64,000 bases of DNA, from assembly GCA_004794655.1 (NCBI GenBank), contig SMMW01000558.1:1-64000 (forward strand). Reading direction: 5' to 3'. The position numbers were made by a program, and so were the translations under genes. This document shows, piece by piece, positions 43,589 to 55,119 of this stretch. The stretch is from Marisa cornuarietis (taxonomy: Eukaryota > Mollusca > Gastropoda > Architaenioglossa > Ampullariidae). Below the pieces are notes generated by a model. The model made no database searches and was not told the origin of the DNA. It saw nothing but the letters and a program-made list of their open reading frames with translations. Position 1 is the stretch's first letter. Every line of letters starts with the position of its first letter.

Positions 43589-44710
43589 CTTGAACACTGA
43601 GAGTAAGCTGGTAAGATGACTTCAGCGGAAGTCGCTCATCATCATCAACTGTTTCAGTGATTACGGTACAGGTGTACAGGCCGCTGTGTCTCACGTGCTC
43701 TGCCGCTGTGATCCGTAATTCCCCAGTCATGCTGCTCACTCTTCCTGACCATGTGATGGCAACGGGTGGAGGGTTGCTGTCAGCTTCACACCACAATGTT
43801 ACATTTTGTCCAGGGCTTAATTTAGAAATATTTGACAAGGGTTTTTGTTGTTTTCCGATATCATCAGCCCATGTTATTCTGATCAACGGCTGATCTGCAA
43901 AGTGCAAAGGATTTAACTTGTTGATAAAGTTTTACTCTGCAACTAGTATTGCAAAGCAGTCAAGTGTCGAAATGCAGCGACTTGAATGAGGAAAAGGAGA
44001 AGATGTTTAATTAAATGTTTCTTTGCCATGAATTCTCTTGCAAAAAACTGATTAGTATGACTTTTTATTTAATTTTACTGTTGTTGATTTTACTTTATTA
44101 CAAAATGTTATACTAGAATGATTGTTTGTTGCCATGTTTTGTAGAGTTTCATTGAATGACAAATACTTTGAAACACATGAACATACATTGTTCGTGTATT
44201 ACGTATGCTGTCAAAATTATCTTTTAGGGTTTTTTTCTTTCTATTTCCTTTTACCTGATCTCGTACTTATTTTTGTATCCAGATTTCCGATCACAAATTT
44301 TTTCCAAATATTTTCCACGATGGGAATAACCTTGCTTTGAAGCGAATCACAGGTGCAGACTACTACAGCAATGATTATGCATTTCTCGACAAAAAAAGGA
44401 AACACTTTAGCTGATAACAGCAGGTACTCACAGTAAACCTTAAGCTCATGAGAGGCACTCCATATGTAAGCATCAGAATCAGAAGCACTGTCACGATACT
44501 TGATGAGGCATGACACGTTACGTCCACTGTACTCCCTCGTCAGATTCTCGAAGATCAAGAGATCGCCGTAAGGACGACCGCCAGCTGTGAATGACCATGT
44601 GTACTCGGAAACCCGCAGATACTTTCGTGGTGCTACACACCTTAAAGCTCTGTTTCCTCCTTCCATAAACGGGTACCTTTCGGCACCAGAGACTATAAAA
44701 AGATTGCGGT
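43589..44710 (-). CDS. Locus D: two Ig-domain exons
   Basis: Exon 44710-44432 (phase 1-1) encodes an Ig domain: ERYPFMEGGNRALRCVAP, then YTWSF and YSGRNVSCLIKY. Exon 43894-43589 (phase 1-1) encodes a canonical C2-type Ig domain: LSPGQNVTLWCEADSNPPP, ITW, then HSGLYTCTVI with the usual D/H-x-G-x-Y-x-C. These differ from the Ig-like exons of A-E and resemble ordinary cell-adhesion Ig domains. They lie directly 3' of the SRCR exons. No transmembrane exon was found after them. They may be the extracellular part of a chimeric receptor, or leftovers of one. Confidence 0.7.
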
Positions 44711-45165
44711 CTGCGAAAAAAGGTCACATCGCATAAACATATAAAATAAAGTGGACAGCAATATTTTTCATCGGAATATATTGTTAATATTTTACTAAGT
44801 AAATATTAAACTTATCGAACAAGTAGATATTCCAAAAGAATTCTTTAACAATTTTTACAATAGTATTTAACAAGCTTTGAGACAAGAACATTGTATTTGA
44901 AAGATAAATGTGTGTTGCGTAAGAAGTTAAAAGTAAATGATGTTTTATTTTATTACGATAAACCGTGTCGAAAAATTAAAAAAACCAAACATTTTACTGT
45001 AAAGAACACTAACACACAAAAGTCAAGAAAGATTTACTAAAAGAAAACCAGGCTGCAAATGAAGTCAAGTAGTCCTGTTCGAAGGAACGGTAAAATTAAA
45101 ATGTGAGAAAGTCTCCACACAATACACTTTAACAACAACACCAATAACAACAAACAAAATCTTAC

Positions 45166-46012
45166 AACTGCTGCAGAAGACGCCAACATCCTTGGAATAA
45201 CAATCCTTCGTCAAGTTATTCCGGCCACACTCAGCAAGGCTTTTCTCGCTTCCATCACAAATAAATGCAGCTACAACCAAAGGGCTCTTATCTCCTCCGA
45301 ATAACCAGCCATCTGTAAGTGCTGGGTAATCTCTAATTAGGAAAGGTCAGATTAAAAACTCCTTTCTTGTGATTGTTCAAGTAAGTGTTTTGTAGGTAAA
45401 TAATAACTTGGTGACATTTAAACATCGATCGTTTGATTAGGTTAAATAAAATCTAGAATTATTATTTTTATGACAACATTTGTGTTTTACATGTGTGTGT
45501 GTGTATTTTTAAAAATAACATAAAAAGAGTTTTCATAATTAATGCATAATTTTTAACGTTTAATTTTAATTACACAAATGAAGATTTAAAAAAATTCTAA
45601 CTTCATTCTTACGATTTTCTTCCTACAATCTATAAAATATTTCGTATTTCTTGTATTGTCACTGTTGTATTTATTATTATTATTATTATTAAAGATATTT
45701 CTGCCACTGTATGTTGTCTGTATTTGTAGCGATTGGTTTCAAACTGAACTAGCTCGTTAAACTTTACAGTGAAATATTTTTCTCCACTCTATTTAAAGAT
45801 TTTTTTTAATCATTGTCATTGCTTCAATATGTTGTTTCGTTTTCGACAAAAGACAAAACTAGTTTCTTACGAGGGTAAATTCAGTTGTCTGCAAATGACT
45901 GCGGCAGTTTTCTCGTCGTTAACACACACAGTACCGAACCGCCCACTTTCATTCTCCATTTCTACTCGTCCCATGTCACTGCTTGTACGACCAGTTCCTG
46001 TTAAACGTAAAT
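45166..46012 (-). CDS. Locus D: SRCR domain in two exons
   Basis: Exon 46012-45871 encodes the N-terminal half: LRLTG, GRVEMENESGRFGTVCVND, then AAVICRQLNLP. Exon 45312-45166 encodes the second half: ICDGSEKSLAECGRNN, then KDVGVFCSS. Together they match the scavenger receptor cysteine-rich fold (G-R-V-E-x(5)-G-x-[WF]-G-T-V-C ... C-R-Q-L ... C-x-G-x-E-x-x-L-x-x-C ... D-V-G-V-x-C). The first exon ends in phase 2 (CCCTC/GTAAG), but the second opens correctly only from phase 1. So either a one-base indel has broken the domain, or a junction I cannot see is used. SRCR domains bind proteins or microbial ligands outside cells. Confidence 0.7.
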
Positions 46013-46049
46013 CTGTAACAATAAGGTGGCGATATAATGAACCGAAAGG

Positions 46050-46280
46050 AACAAGGAATGGGGGAAGTAAAAATGTAATCAAAAAGAAACAAGAGAGCAA
46101 GAAGAATACAAAGAAGGACTAAAAAGGAAAGGAAGAAATAAGAGGAAAGAAGTTAAACTACAAGCTAAAATTAGAAAATTTAAAAAGCTATTAATAAATT
46201 ATCTCTTACTTTCACATCAGGAAAATAAAAAGAAAAATCAAAACTGAAAGAAAGAAAGAAAGAAAGAAAGAAAGAAGAAA
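46050..46280 (+). repeat. Homopurine tract with (GAAA)n, locus D
   Basis: A/G-rich DNA on the plus strand, with a GAAA run at about 46250-46276, in the place corresponding to the purine tract of receptor C at 37.7-38.1 kb. Confidence 0.7.
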
Positions 46281-46299
46281 AAAGCAATCAGTACACAAA

Positions 46300-46374
46300 T
46301 GTCAATAACAGTATTACTCTCACAAAGGACTGTGGATGTTAAAATGAAAGGTTATTTAGTCCACGAAGCGGAAT
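46300..46374 (-). pseudogene. Relic stalk exon of locus D
   Basis: The minus strand begins with TTTCAG/ATTCCGC like the receptor C stalk exon (TTTTCAG/ATTCAG), and the upstream intron sequence is also shared (TTCATGAA-ATTTTTACT on the plus strand). In phase it reads DSASWTK then a stop, against DSDIWTLLP in C. So this exon cannot be translated through. Confidence 0.6.
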
Positions 46375-46772
46375 CTGAAAGTCATTTTCATGAACATTTT
46401 TACTGAATATATGCAGAAGTAATCACACGACACAAGCACGACATACATGCTTTTTAACAGGACATACGAGTTACTTCTGCTAAATGTTTAGTAACTACAT
46501 GTACTACGAATTATATCATTATATCAAAATGGCTCGCATATTGTAACATCGAAGATGCTTAATAGGCTTTAGGCAATAAATTAAAAAAAGGTTGAGAGAC
46601 TGGTGCCACCCATTTTAGGGACCGTGAAAAAAACTAGTGGGGCCACTGGTATCCATTGTGTGCAAGGATTTCTACTGTCAGCAGCACCAGACTTTACACA
46701 GTCTCATTCCGTTGTTACCAACGTTACGCCGGGGAACATCAGCCAAAGGCCTCACAGGGTAGTGGACTAATT

Positions 46773-47258
46773 ATGGACCCCTTCACAGCCCTTTACCCTC
46801 AACCCCTATTATTAGCCACAATGACCAAAATTCCCTCAAGCCTTAGGCAGTCGACCATCGATCTACGCATCGGTCACAAAGAAACTAGGAAGACAGTGCT
46901 AAAAATCAACGTCTATTACCCAACGTGTACTGTCCTGATTCAGGGCAAAGCATGCAGCGAGTGGGTAGACGAGGAATTCAACACGCTCGTATTAATTGTC
47001 CACACACTGGCGGACACAAACATGGATGTTCTATCCCTAACGGGTACTGCACTAAAGGCGCTGACTGATTCAGAATATCGTGCGATCGCAGTTGAGCTTT
47101 CCCATCCCTCTCAGGATGACCTGTCACTCCTGACATGTGTGACCCCCTCGCAACGCCCCCAGCCACTGGAAGGGACACGAAACCAGTCTCCTACCCTTCG
47201 AGCCTTGCTGGACCGCCCGCAGTACACACTACGTTGCCCTACACCCACCCCCCTATGA
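46773..47258 (+). pseudogene. LINE ORF1, N-terminal part
   Basis: The open frame encodes a variable N-terminal domain with VLKINVYYPTCTVLIQGKAC followed by W-V-D-E-E-F-N-T-L-V. This resembles the N-terminal region of ORF1 in CR1-like elements of marine invertebrates. The frame continues upstream to 46656, but those codons are derived from receptor intron. It terminates at 47258, and Pro-rich coding continues in another frame up to the hAT insertion. Confidence 0.6.
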
Positions 47259-47440
47259 CTGTCACACCCAGAGCCACACGGCGAGAAACACCCCTCCCCA
47301 ACTGTCTCGGATTACACCTCTTTCCCCACCAGTACCACTATTGCCCGGACCAACGCCAATCAGCCTAAAAACAACTTCCCCCACCCCCATCCTCATACTG
47401 CAGCAAGTCAACCCAGTCATAGCGAAGAAATCTCCTACTG

Positions 47441-48792
47441 CAGTGATGCCCAACCTTTTTCGGCCTGGGGGCCATATCAGTCTCCGAGACGCGTGTCCTG
47501 GGCCGCTTCATCGCGAATATACAAAAAAAGAGAAAGAGTAGATACCATTTTTATTAGAAACGCGCTTTATTTACCATTAATTCTGTAGTAATTAGTGGGA
47601 TGTTTGAAGTTGTTTTCCCGAAATCAACTTCTGAATGTCCGGCTGCATCGTAGAGACACCGATAAGCACTGAATTGAAATGTTCGTCCGCGAGACGATTA
47701 CTTCAGACGGGTTTCGCAAGTTTCATCGCTGAAAACGTTTGTTCACACACATAAGTACTTGTAAACATCATGATCATCCTTAACGCCTGTTTTCGGAGAT
47801 TTGGAAAAGTTTCTGCAGGCAACACGGCGTAGGACTCAATAATTGTCTATATCGCTCGAAATTTGTCAAGCAGGGATGTCTGGCTTTGCAAGTCAGTCAG
47901 TTCCAGTTGCAGGTCTGTCGGGGCACTTGACACATCTGCCGCAAATGGATTTTCGAAGAGACGTATTTCATTCTTCAAATCATGAAAATGCACAAATGTG
48001 TCCTTGAAAGTATCCTTCAAGAGCCCCAGAAGTTGGATTATCCTTGCTTTGGACAAGCTGCACACTTCCCGCTTCCTGAATGACGAGTTGCAATTTCGCT
48101 TGGAATGCTGTTATGTCCGCAAACACATGCGAACTCAACTTGTCTTTCCCTTGTAGTTTGGTGTTCAGTTTATTTAGATGTGACGCGATGTCGCATAAAA
48201 TCGCCAAATCCCACAACCACGAGGGGTCGTTCAGCTGAGGCACTTGCTTTGATTTCTGAGTCATAAAAATTTCAATCTCATGTCTCAAATAAAAAAACCG
48301 TTTTAGTACCTTTCCTCGGCCCAGCGGACTTCACTGTGAAAAAGATTTCAGAATTCAGATTCTATTTCTGTCAAAAATTCCTTGAAAGTTCTGTGGTTCA
48401 ACGCCTGTGATCTGATGAAGTTTACATCTTAATCACATGGTCCAGATTCAACATCTTGCCAGAGAGATTTTGTTGGTGAATAATGCAATGAAGCCGCAGA
48501 GGTTCGGTTCCATTAGACTCGAAGACTTTTCTAATAACCCTTGCTGCCAGTCCGCTGTGGCATCCAACCATACTTCTGGCACCATCAGTAGTTACTCCCA
48601 CTAATTTTTCCCAAGGAAGAGCAAGACCCTCTATTACAGCTGAAACTTCTTTGAACAGGTCTTCGTAAGTAGTGCTCCCATGCATGTCCCTCATGGCCGC
48701 TAACTCTTCTGTAATTTCAAAATCGCTGTTTGTACCGCGAATAAATACCAAGAGCCGGATATAGCCCGCGGGCCGTAGGTTGGGCATCCCTG
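47441..48792 (-). mobile_element. hAT transposon, 1352 bp, with decayed transposase
   Basis: Terminal inverted repeats are CAGTGATGCCCAACC at the left and the reverse complement of CAGGGATGCCCAACC at the right. Identical 8-bp direct repeats TCCTACTG flank it (47433-47440, 48793-48800), the hAT hallmark. The minus strand encodes transposase pieces: GVTTDGARSMVGCHSGLAAR with the catalytic-region Asp, LHCIIHQQNLSGK, then LAILCDIASHLNKLNTKLQG. These match hAT transposases related to the FAM200/GTF2IRD2-like group. The N-terminal zinc finger is missing and stops interrupt the frame, so the copy is non-autonomous. It sits inside LINE ORF1. Confidence 0.92.
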
Positions 48793-48990
48793 TCCTACTG
48801 CAACACAATAACTGTGTTCCGCGCGATCTGTTTGAGGCGATCACAACTAGTCTCCGCGACGAAATCGCCTCCTTGTGCGCATCTCTCCTTCAAATAACGA
48901 AGCAGCTTCAGTGCCATGACGCAGCGCTTCACACTCCAATGCGCCGTCACACTACACGGGGCAGCGGAACGACTGCCGACAACAAGGGCA

Positions 48991-49342
48991 GTATTTAAAA
49001 AAATTTTCTTAAAAAAAAAAAAATAAAAAAAAATTTAAAAAAATTAAAAAAAAAGTTTCTTAAAAAAATTTCACCTTTCTTTCTTTCTTTTTACTGGCCT
49101 ACACTTGAAATTCAAGACATTGCATATACTAATCCTTGCTTTGTGTAGATCAATTTCAAAGGAAAGTCCGGTGCTGGCGGTAAGGGAGTGAGTGTAAACA
49201 ATGATAAGAACACTGAAACTTACTGTTTTTGAGATCAGCATCCATTATTATGTTTGTGTGTTTTTCTTTTTAGTAAAGCGCTTTGAGCCTCCCATAAATG
49301 GTGGGGAAAAGCGCTATACAAATTAACTTCATTATTATTATT
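48991..49342 (+). mobile_element. Short retroposon (LINE 3' end or SINE) nested in the LINE
   Basis: A 352-bp segment starts with an A-rich stretch and ends AAGCGCTATACAAATTAACT followed by ATTATTATTA, a 3' end widely shared by L2-type LINEs and the SINEs that use them. Direct repeats AAGGGCA flank it (48984-48990 and 49343-49349). Deleting the segment plus one repeat keeps the ORF1 frame open across the junction (from the TADNKG side into LAIGPHSP), which supports a precise insertion. Confidence 0.8.
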
Positions 49343-49551
49343 AAGGGCAAGCTGGCCATCGGCCCTCACAGTCCCAAATCATCTGACGTAAGCGAATCGC
49401 CACCTTCCCTGCCTCCTACAAGCCCGAAGCCGAGCGCTCGCCCCTCCCCTCCCCACGAAACAATCCTCCCCCTTCCGCTCACTCCGCCAGCTCGTGCCTG
49501 AAACAAGACAGCCGCCCCACTCCCGTTCCCCAAACTACACGAAATCGCCAA

Positions 49552-50316
49552 TTGACTACGGACAAACAGCAAGGGTCAGTTTCTCCCCCCTCATCGCCTT
49601 CTCCTAAGGAGGTTGACGTAGAAGGAAACCATAACAAACCCAAACATAGTCTGGACATACATCCCAACACAGCGACTCTCATAGTCGGTGACTCTGTCGT
49701 GGCTGGACTGCATCAAGGCAAGATGGCTGTGGACAGTGAACCCTGTCAGGTGCTATCCCTATCTGGCCTAAACAAAACCAAACTGTTGCCGGCCCTACGA
49801 GATATCAAACAACAACAACAACAAATAACTACCGTAGTCATTCACGTCGGGATCAATGACTGCAAAAGAGGTCACATTGTCAGTTACGAGTCTTGGCAAA
49901 GTGTCCTTGCTAGCTGCCAACGGTGCTTCCCAAGTGCCAGGATCATGATGTCATCCATCCTGCCACACAAGGACAGTCACCCTCATATAACATCTTGCAT
50001 CGTCAAATCTAACAAAAACATGCAGGATGCCTCAGAGCAGGCTGGGTGCCACTACATCAACAATGACCTAATGTTCTACACGCTTTCAGGACAGCTCAAG
50101 ACGGGATGGCTGAGAGACTGGATACACCCCAACACCAGAGGGAGCAGTGGTCTGGCTGTGAACATCAAGCGTCATTGTTCTGCACCCCTGACCATGACCA
50201 GAAAAAACAAGACACCACCTCCCAAGAACTCCACCCTCCCGGCAGAAAGAACAAAAACCCCACCCCTCAGGAACTACGACGTTCAGCCCCCTCCCTGCCC
50301 CCCCCCCCCGTCGTAA
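49552..50316 (+). pseudogene. LINE ORF1 esterase domain (SGNH hydrolase)
   Basis: The SGNH blocks are visible: TLIVGDSVVAGL (block I, Gly-Asp-Ser nucleophile), VVIHVGINDCKRG (block III, Gly-x-Asn) and DWIHPNTRG (block V, Asp-x-x-His). The catalytic residues are all present. A Pro-rich, low-complexity tail follows, with a probable frameshift near 50300. In CR1-type LINEs such domains are thought to act on lipid or ester substrates during retrotransposition; the role is unproven. Confidence 0.8.
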
Positions 50317-50944
50317 CCAAAATCTCTACGACCCCTCTCCCCCCCACAGACTACCCTATCTCCCTTACCCCAAACCAGCACAATCGCCCAACACATCGAG
50401 GACAGAGCGAGCTACTCCTAGTCCTCCAAACACTGGACGACCGCTTTATTCAGAGGTTGTGGCAAAGCAGTGTCAGCCGACTAGCCACTGGCCGGACAAC
50501 GCCTCCGGTACTCCCCCGGCCACGCCTCCGATTGTTTCCTCAGCCTCCAGGGAATCTCCAGATCCGGCTGCCTGCAGGAGACAACAGGCAGTCCTGGAGC
50601 TACTCAACAAACTTTTCAAACTGTAGTTGCCTATTCAGCGGGGCTATTGCCAGATCTCCACCGAGTTGAAAAACAAATTATATCACCGCGTGAACTGCTC
50701 TCTGAAGAACTCAATTCTGTGTCTACCAGCTGCATTAGTCGGCTGCAATCCTTTACTTGCCCTCTCCAGTTGTGAAAAACTGTGAAGAAACTAATTGTTG
50801 TTCTTTTTCATTTTTGCCATTATTTGCTAGATATTTTTTCAACTAGTTATTTGTTCCACTCATTCCCTGAAAAATAGTATCCTGAAATTTAAGTACACTA
50901 TAGATTTTAAATAATTAGACGTATATTTTGTTTTTTAAAAAATC

Positions 50945-53740
50945 TTCATCATTTAAAATGTTTCTTAACGGATCTCACAAAAAGTGGCCTACAAAAGATG
51001 GGATTCGCATAGGTCACCTATACATTAACAGTGCCATTAACAAAATACCCGAGGTAGAAACTCTCATGTTCAACTTTGGAACCCCCTTCCACATCTTTAC
51101 CCTGTCCGAAGCCCGGGTAACGGAAGTTGTATCACACAACGATATCTCTATAATAATGTACAGACTAGAACGTCGGCATCCAGACCGTAAACTTAAAACT
51201 GGTCTAGTCACTTACAGCAGCACCGCACTCAACACTAAGCGCCTGCACCACCTCGAAAACTACAACGTAGAGTCAATCTGGCTAGAAATAAAACTAAAGA
51301 ATACGGCTCCAATTCTTGTCGGATTTATTTATAGGAACCCAAACGAACGGGCCGAATGGACAGACCACTTCAGCGCCATGTTAGATGCTGTGCTCCTTGA
51401 ATCTAAAGAATATATGCTACTAGGGGACTTCAACATTGACCTCCTGAAACCGAATAAACAATGGATCGAAAAGATTAGTCTATCAAACCTCACCCAACTA
51501 GTAACCACCCCAACAAGAGTGACTATCACCTCACAAACACTCATTGACCACATCTACGTCAGCAACCAACGCAACATCCTAGAAGTCTGTGTACCCCCGA
51601 CAGGCTGTAGCGACCACTTCCCTGTCTGCCTGACGTGGTGCAAAAACGGAACAAAAATTCCCAGAAGTTCACACAAAACTATCACATTTCGCTCCTTCAA
51701 AAACTTTGTGGAATCTAAATTTGTAGCTGATCTGTACAACTCCCCCCTAAACAAAATATATGATATTACTGACCCAGAGGATGCCATCGCCTACTGGCAC
51801 AACCACTTTCTACTAATATACAATAAACATGTACCGCTGAGAACTAAACGTGTTACACACAACATTAAGCCCGCTTGGTTCGACTCGGAACTCCAGACGG
51901 CTATTAATATCAGAGACACCCTTAAAAAGAGAGGCCAAGACACAGAGTTAAAAAAACAACGAAACGTTGTCACCGCTATGAAACGATGCAAGATGAAAAA
52001 CTACTTCAGCAAACTCATAGAATGCAAGAAGAACACTAAACTGATCTGGAAAGCCATTAATCAATTAACGAACAAGTCTAGACAAACCTGTCCCACAATT
52101 ACAATACCCCCTAGCGAACTTTGCAGGAATTGCTACTAGGGTAGTTTCAAACGACAAGTCACAAGAAAACAAACTAGACAGATTACAAAGCTTCTGTAAC
52201 TCTAAACAAATTAATACCTCTCTTTGCATTCCCCCGGTGAGTGTATTGGAAGTATATCAAGCACTTACCCAACTCAAAGATACTAACACCAGAGGGCCTG
52301 ACAACATCGACAATAAAATTCTAAAGCTCTCAGCACCGGCCATTGCTGAAACTCTTACCTACATAACCACTGTATTGATAAATCTTATTTTCCAACACAC
52401 CTTAAACAAGCAAAAGTAATCCCTATACACAAATCAGGTGATACAGGTGACCCTTCAAACTATCGCCCAATCTCAATCCTATCACCTCTCTCAAAACCCC
52501 TTGAAAAACACATCCACAAGCACCTACAAGAACACCTTATGAGGCATGAGCTTCTCCACCCTAACCAATCTGGCTTTAGGCCCCACACTCTTGTCACACA
52601 GCACTAACATCCATGGTGGAACAATGGCTAAATAACATTAACGACAATCATTTTTCTGCTGCCTTATTTGTTGACTTTGCCAAAGCCTTTGATGTTATAT
52701 ATCACAATCTGCTCATCAGAAAACTTGAGTTATACAAACTAAGTACCGGGAGCACCAAACTCATTACCTCCTTTCTCGACAATCGAACTCAAAGAGTCGC
52801 TGTAAACAACCAAATGTCTGATCCTCTTGAAGTTAAATTTGGTGTCCCTCAAGGCTCAGTACTAGGACCTCTTCTTTTCTCCATATACATCAATGATCTT
52901 CCTCTCCACCTATCCCAATCATGTGACATGTTTGCAGACGACACCACAATACACGCACACCACCAACAGATTGAGCCACTTGCTTCCCTCATACAGCTGA
53001 GCGCTGACGAGCTTCAGACTTGGACGGAATCAAACCACATGTCACTCAACCCCCAGAAAACTGAAGTCATGCTCCTCACAACAAGACAAAAAAGGCAAAA
53101 CCTAGTCACCCCATTCCCAAGTATCCATAATGGCACTCAAGCAATAACGGAAGTTCAGTCCCACAAACTCATTGGGGTTACCATCGACAACAACTTATCG
53201 TGGTCCCAACACATCTCTGCTACAAGCAAAAACATTTCCAAGAAGGTCTACCAGCTGTCAAGAATTAAGCATTTCCTAGACCCACACACAAGAAAACTCT
53301 TCTATACAATCCACATTCAGTCAATCATTGACTACGCCTCCACCTTCTGGGACTCCGCTAGTGGAGTTTCCATGAAACCTCTAGCAAGTGTCCAGAGGCG
53401 AGCAATAAAAGCCGTTCTACTCAAACCGACAATACAGCCGAGTGACTTCACCTCTCTGGGTGTTCTGCCCCTAACAAAAAGACTTAAATTTAATAAATGT
53501 ATACTGATGTACAAAATACTGACCAGTAAACTGTCCCCCAGACTCGCTTTGTTGTTTTCTTTCAATTATACTCGGACTTCCCCAAAATTAAATACTCCAA
53601 TCCCTAGAATAGACCTCTATAAATCTAGTCTGAAATATTCAGGGAGCGTGCTGTGGAACAGCCTCCCTCTCCATCTCAAGCAGCTGAACTCCCCGAACTG
53701 CTTTAGACGCCATCTTCTAAAACATTTACAAGAAAATTAG
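50945..53740 (+). pseudogene. LINE ORF2 (endonuclease plus reverse transcriptase), frameshifted
   Basis: The endonuclease domain lies at 50945-51650, with a Glu in TLSEARVTE, Asp/Asn in LLGDFNIDLL and the Ser-Asp-His of CSDHFP. A linker leads to a frame break near 52139. The RT domain runs in at least two frames from 52237 to 53740, with palm motifs FVDFAKAFD, GVPQGSVLGP and FADDTTIHA and a downstream thumb with IIDYASTFWDS. Intact catalytic motifs but broken frames suggest recent inactivation. Confidence 0.85.
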
Positions 53741-54330
53741 ATGAGCCCTCTAGAAACATCTCCCAATTCCAGGATCCCTGTAAATATCTCCTTTGTTGTT
53801 GTTGTTGTTTCTTGTTTGTACTTTTTTTTCTCTTAACAGTCACCTTGTACATACTCACCTTCCACTCTTATTTGATGTTTTATCTCATGCTTATTACCAA
53901 TTGTTTTGCATTCTTTTAATTATTTGTTTATTCTTTACCCGAACGGGGCGAGGGCTAAATGGAAAAAACACCTTTTCGCTTATTTACCTCTCGTTAATAA
54001 AGAAATGTCATTGTCATTGTTTATTTCTTTTACACGCAGTAAGATTTTGGCACAATACATTCTTTAGCAATGACTGCCAAGTAGCACACACATTTGCCAG
54101 ATTAACATTATGCTACTGTTCGTATCTTCTGGTGTATTACATAATATACTCGTTTGCTTTTTTATGTGCTTCGATTTGAAAGTGAGAACACAAAAACTGT
54201 ACTTGAAGAAACAGTTTATACTATGTTGTTTGAATGCTCAGATATTTGTAAAGTGCATTACTTGCAGAAAAACCCATAGGAGCTTTAAAGCAAAACTGTT
54301 TGGCAGTATTTTGGCAACACACAGACTTAC

Positions 54331-54701
54331 CACTGATGGTAACATTGACTGTCTTAGGCGGGTCGTCATGTTGCCAGGCCTTGAACATCCACAGGCCGGC
54401 ATCAGTCTGCTGGAAAGTTTTATTTAAGCTGAAAGCACCGTCAGTGTCATTAGGACAACGACAGATGTTGTTAGTGGTTCTACAGCCTTTACTTGCTGAC
54501 TGTGACACAATACACTTGGTATCGTACTCATTCTTCTCCATGGCCTTGTGCTGGACAAAAATACGAAAATCCTCTCCGTTGCGAACATAGAACTTGATTT
54601 CTGACACAACTCCCAATGGAAACGAAAAACTGGTTTTGTTTCCTTCGATTTGCAAAGTCAGTGATTCTGTTGAGAAAAGAGTCAATGTTATTAGTTCTTG
54701 T

Positions 54702-54750
<49 letters not shown>

Positions 54751-54751
54751 A

Positions 54752-54782
<31 letters not shown>

Positions 54783-55044
54783 CACAAAAACTTGAAGGTT
54801 GATGATTATGATGATGATGAAATCAGGGACGGAAGCCAACATTTTTTTCAGCGGGACGAGTCTAACAATATTACAGTCGAGTAAAAGGAAGCCGTAATGT
54901 TCCTCCTTCGCCTGCCTCTTTAATGTTGTAACCAGTTCACCTGCAGCTGGCAGAATACAACAATGACATAGGAAACGTCTACTGCATCTTACCTGATAAC
55001 TGCAAGGATGACACGCACCAGACTGTAAAAATAATCACAAACAT
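54331..55044 (-). CDS. Locus D: signal peptide and Ig-like exon, near copy of receptor C
   Basis: Exon 55044-54993 (52 nt) encodes the signal peptide MFVIIFTVWCVSSLQLS. Exon 54666-54331 (336 nt, phase 1-1) encodes an Ig-like domain of 112 residues, the same length as in receptor C and highly similar to it (ESLTLQIEGNKTSFSFPLGV identical at the start; AGLWMFKAWQHDDPPKTVNV identical near the end). Differences cluster in the middle (FRIFVQHKAMEKNE versus SRIYVLLKTPEKIV, and RTTNNICRC versus ISSHDICRC). Splicing onward meets the stalk relic with a stop at 46.35 kb, about 8 kb away across a LINE. The locus may therefore make only a truncated soluble product, or skip that exon to join the SRCR exons. 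Confidence 0.75.
54705..54781. repeat. (GAT)n microsatellite in intron 1 of locus D
   Basis: An almost perfect tract with one AAT interruption, about 40 bp upstream (minus sense) of the Ig-like exon, equivalent to 39759-39791 in receptor C. Confidence 0.97.
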
Positions 55045-55119
55045 GTTGTGTAGCTCTCCACTCTGACGAAAAGGAAGACGATTTTTTTTAAATTCTGAAT
55101 ATAAACACTAACATAAATC

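Larger units (their letters stand above)
46713..54018 (+). mobile_element. Nearly full-length CR1-like LINE (about 5.6 kb without its own insertions)
   Basis: ORF1 starts at ATG 46773 (MDPFTALYPQPLLLA) and resumes after two insertions. It ends in an SGNH/GDSL-type esterase domain (49552-50316) with IVGDSVVAGL, HVGINDCKRG and DWIHPN. Such esterases are known in CR1-clade ORF1. ORF2 begins near 50945 with an APE-type endonuclease (LLGDFNIDLL, CSDHFPVCL), is frameshifted at about 52130 and 52420-52610, then carries RT motifs (FVDFAKAFD, GVPQGSVLGPLLFSIYINDL, FADDTTIHA). The 3' end has short ATTGTC-type repeats. Both edges fall where receptor C has continuous intron: 46659-46712 matches about 38871-38927 and 54015 onward matches about 38945 onward. 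It therefore inserted into an intron of locus D. Frameshifts make it inactive now. Confidence 0.88.

Noticed and set aside
46656..46772. Extension of LINE ORF1 upstream of ATG 46773
   Set aside because: Most of these codons (to about 46712) align with receptor C intron DNA, so that part is host sequence, not LINE.
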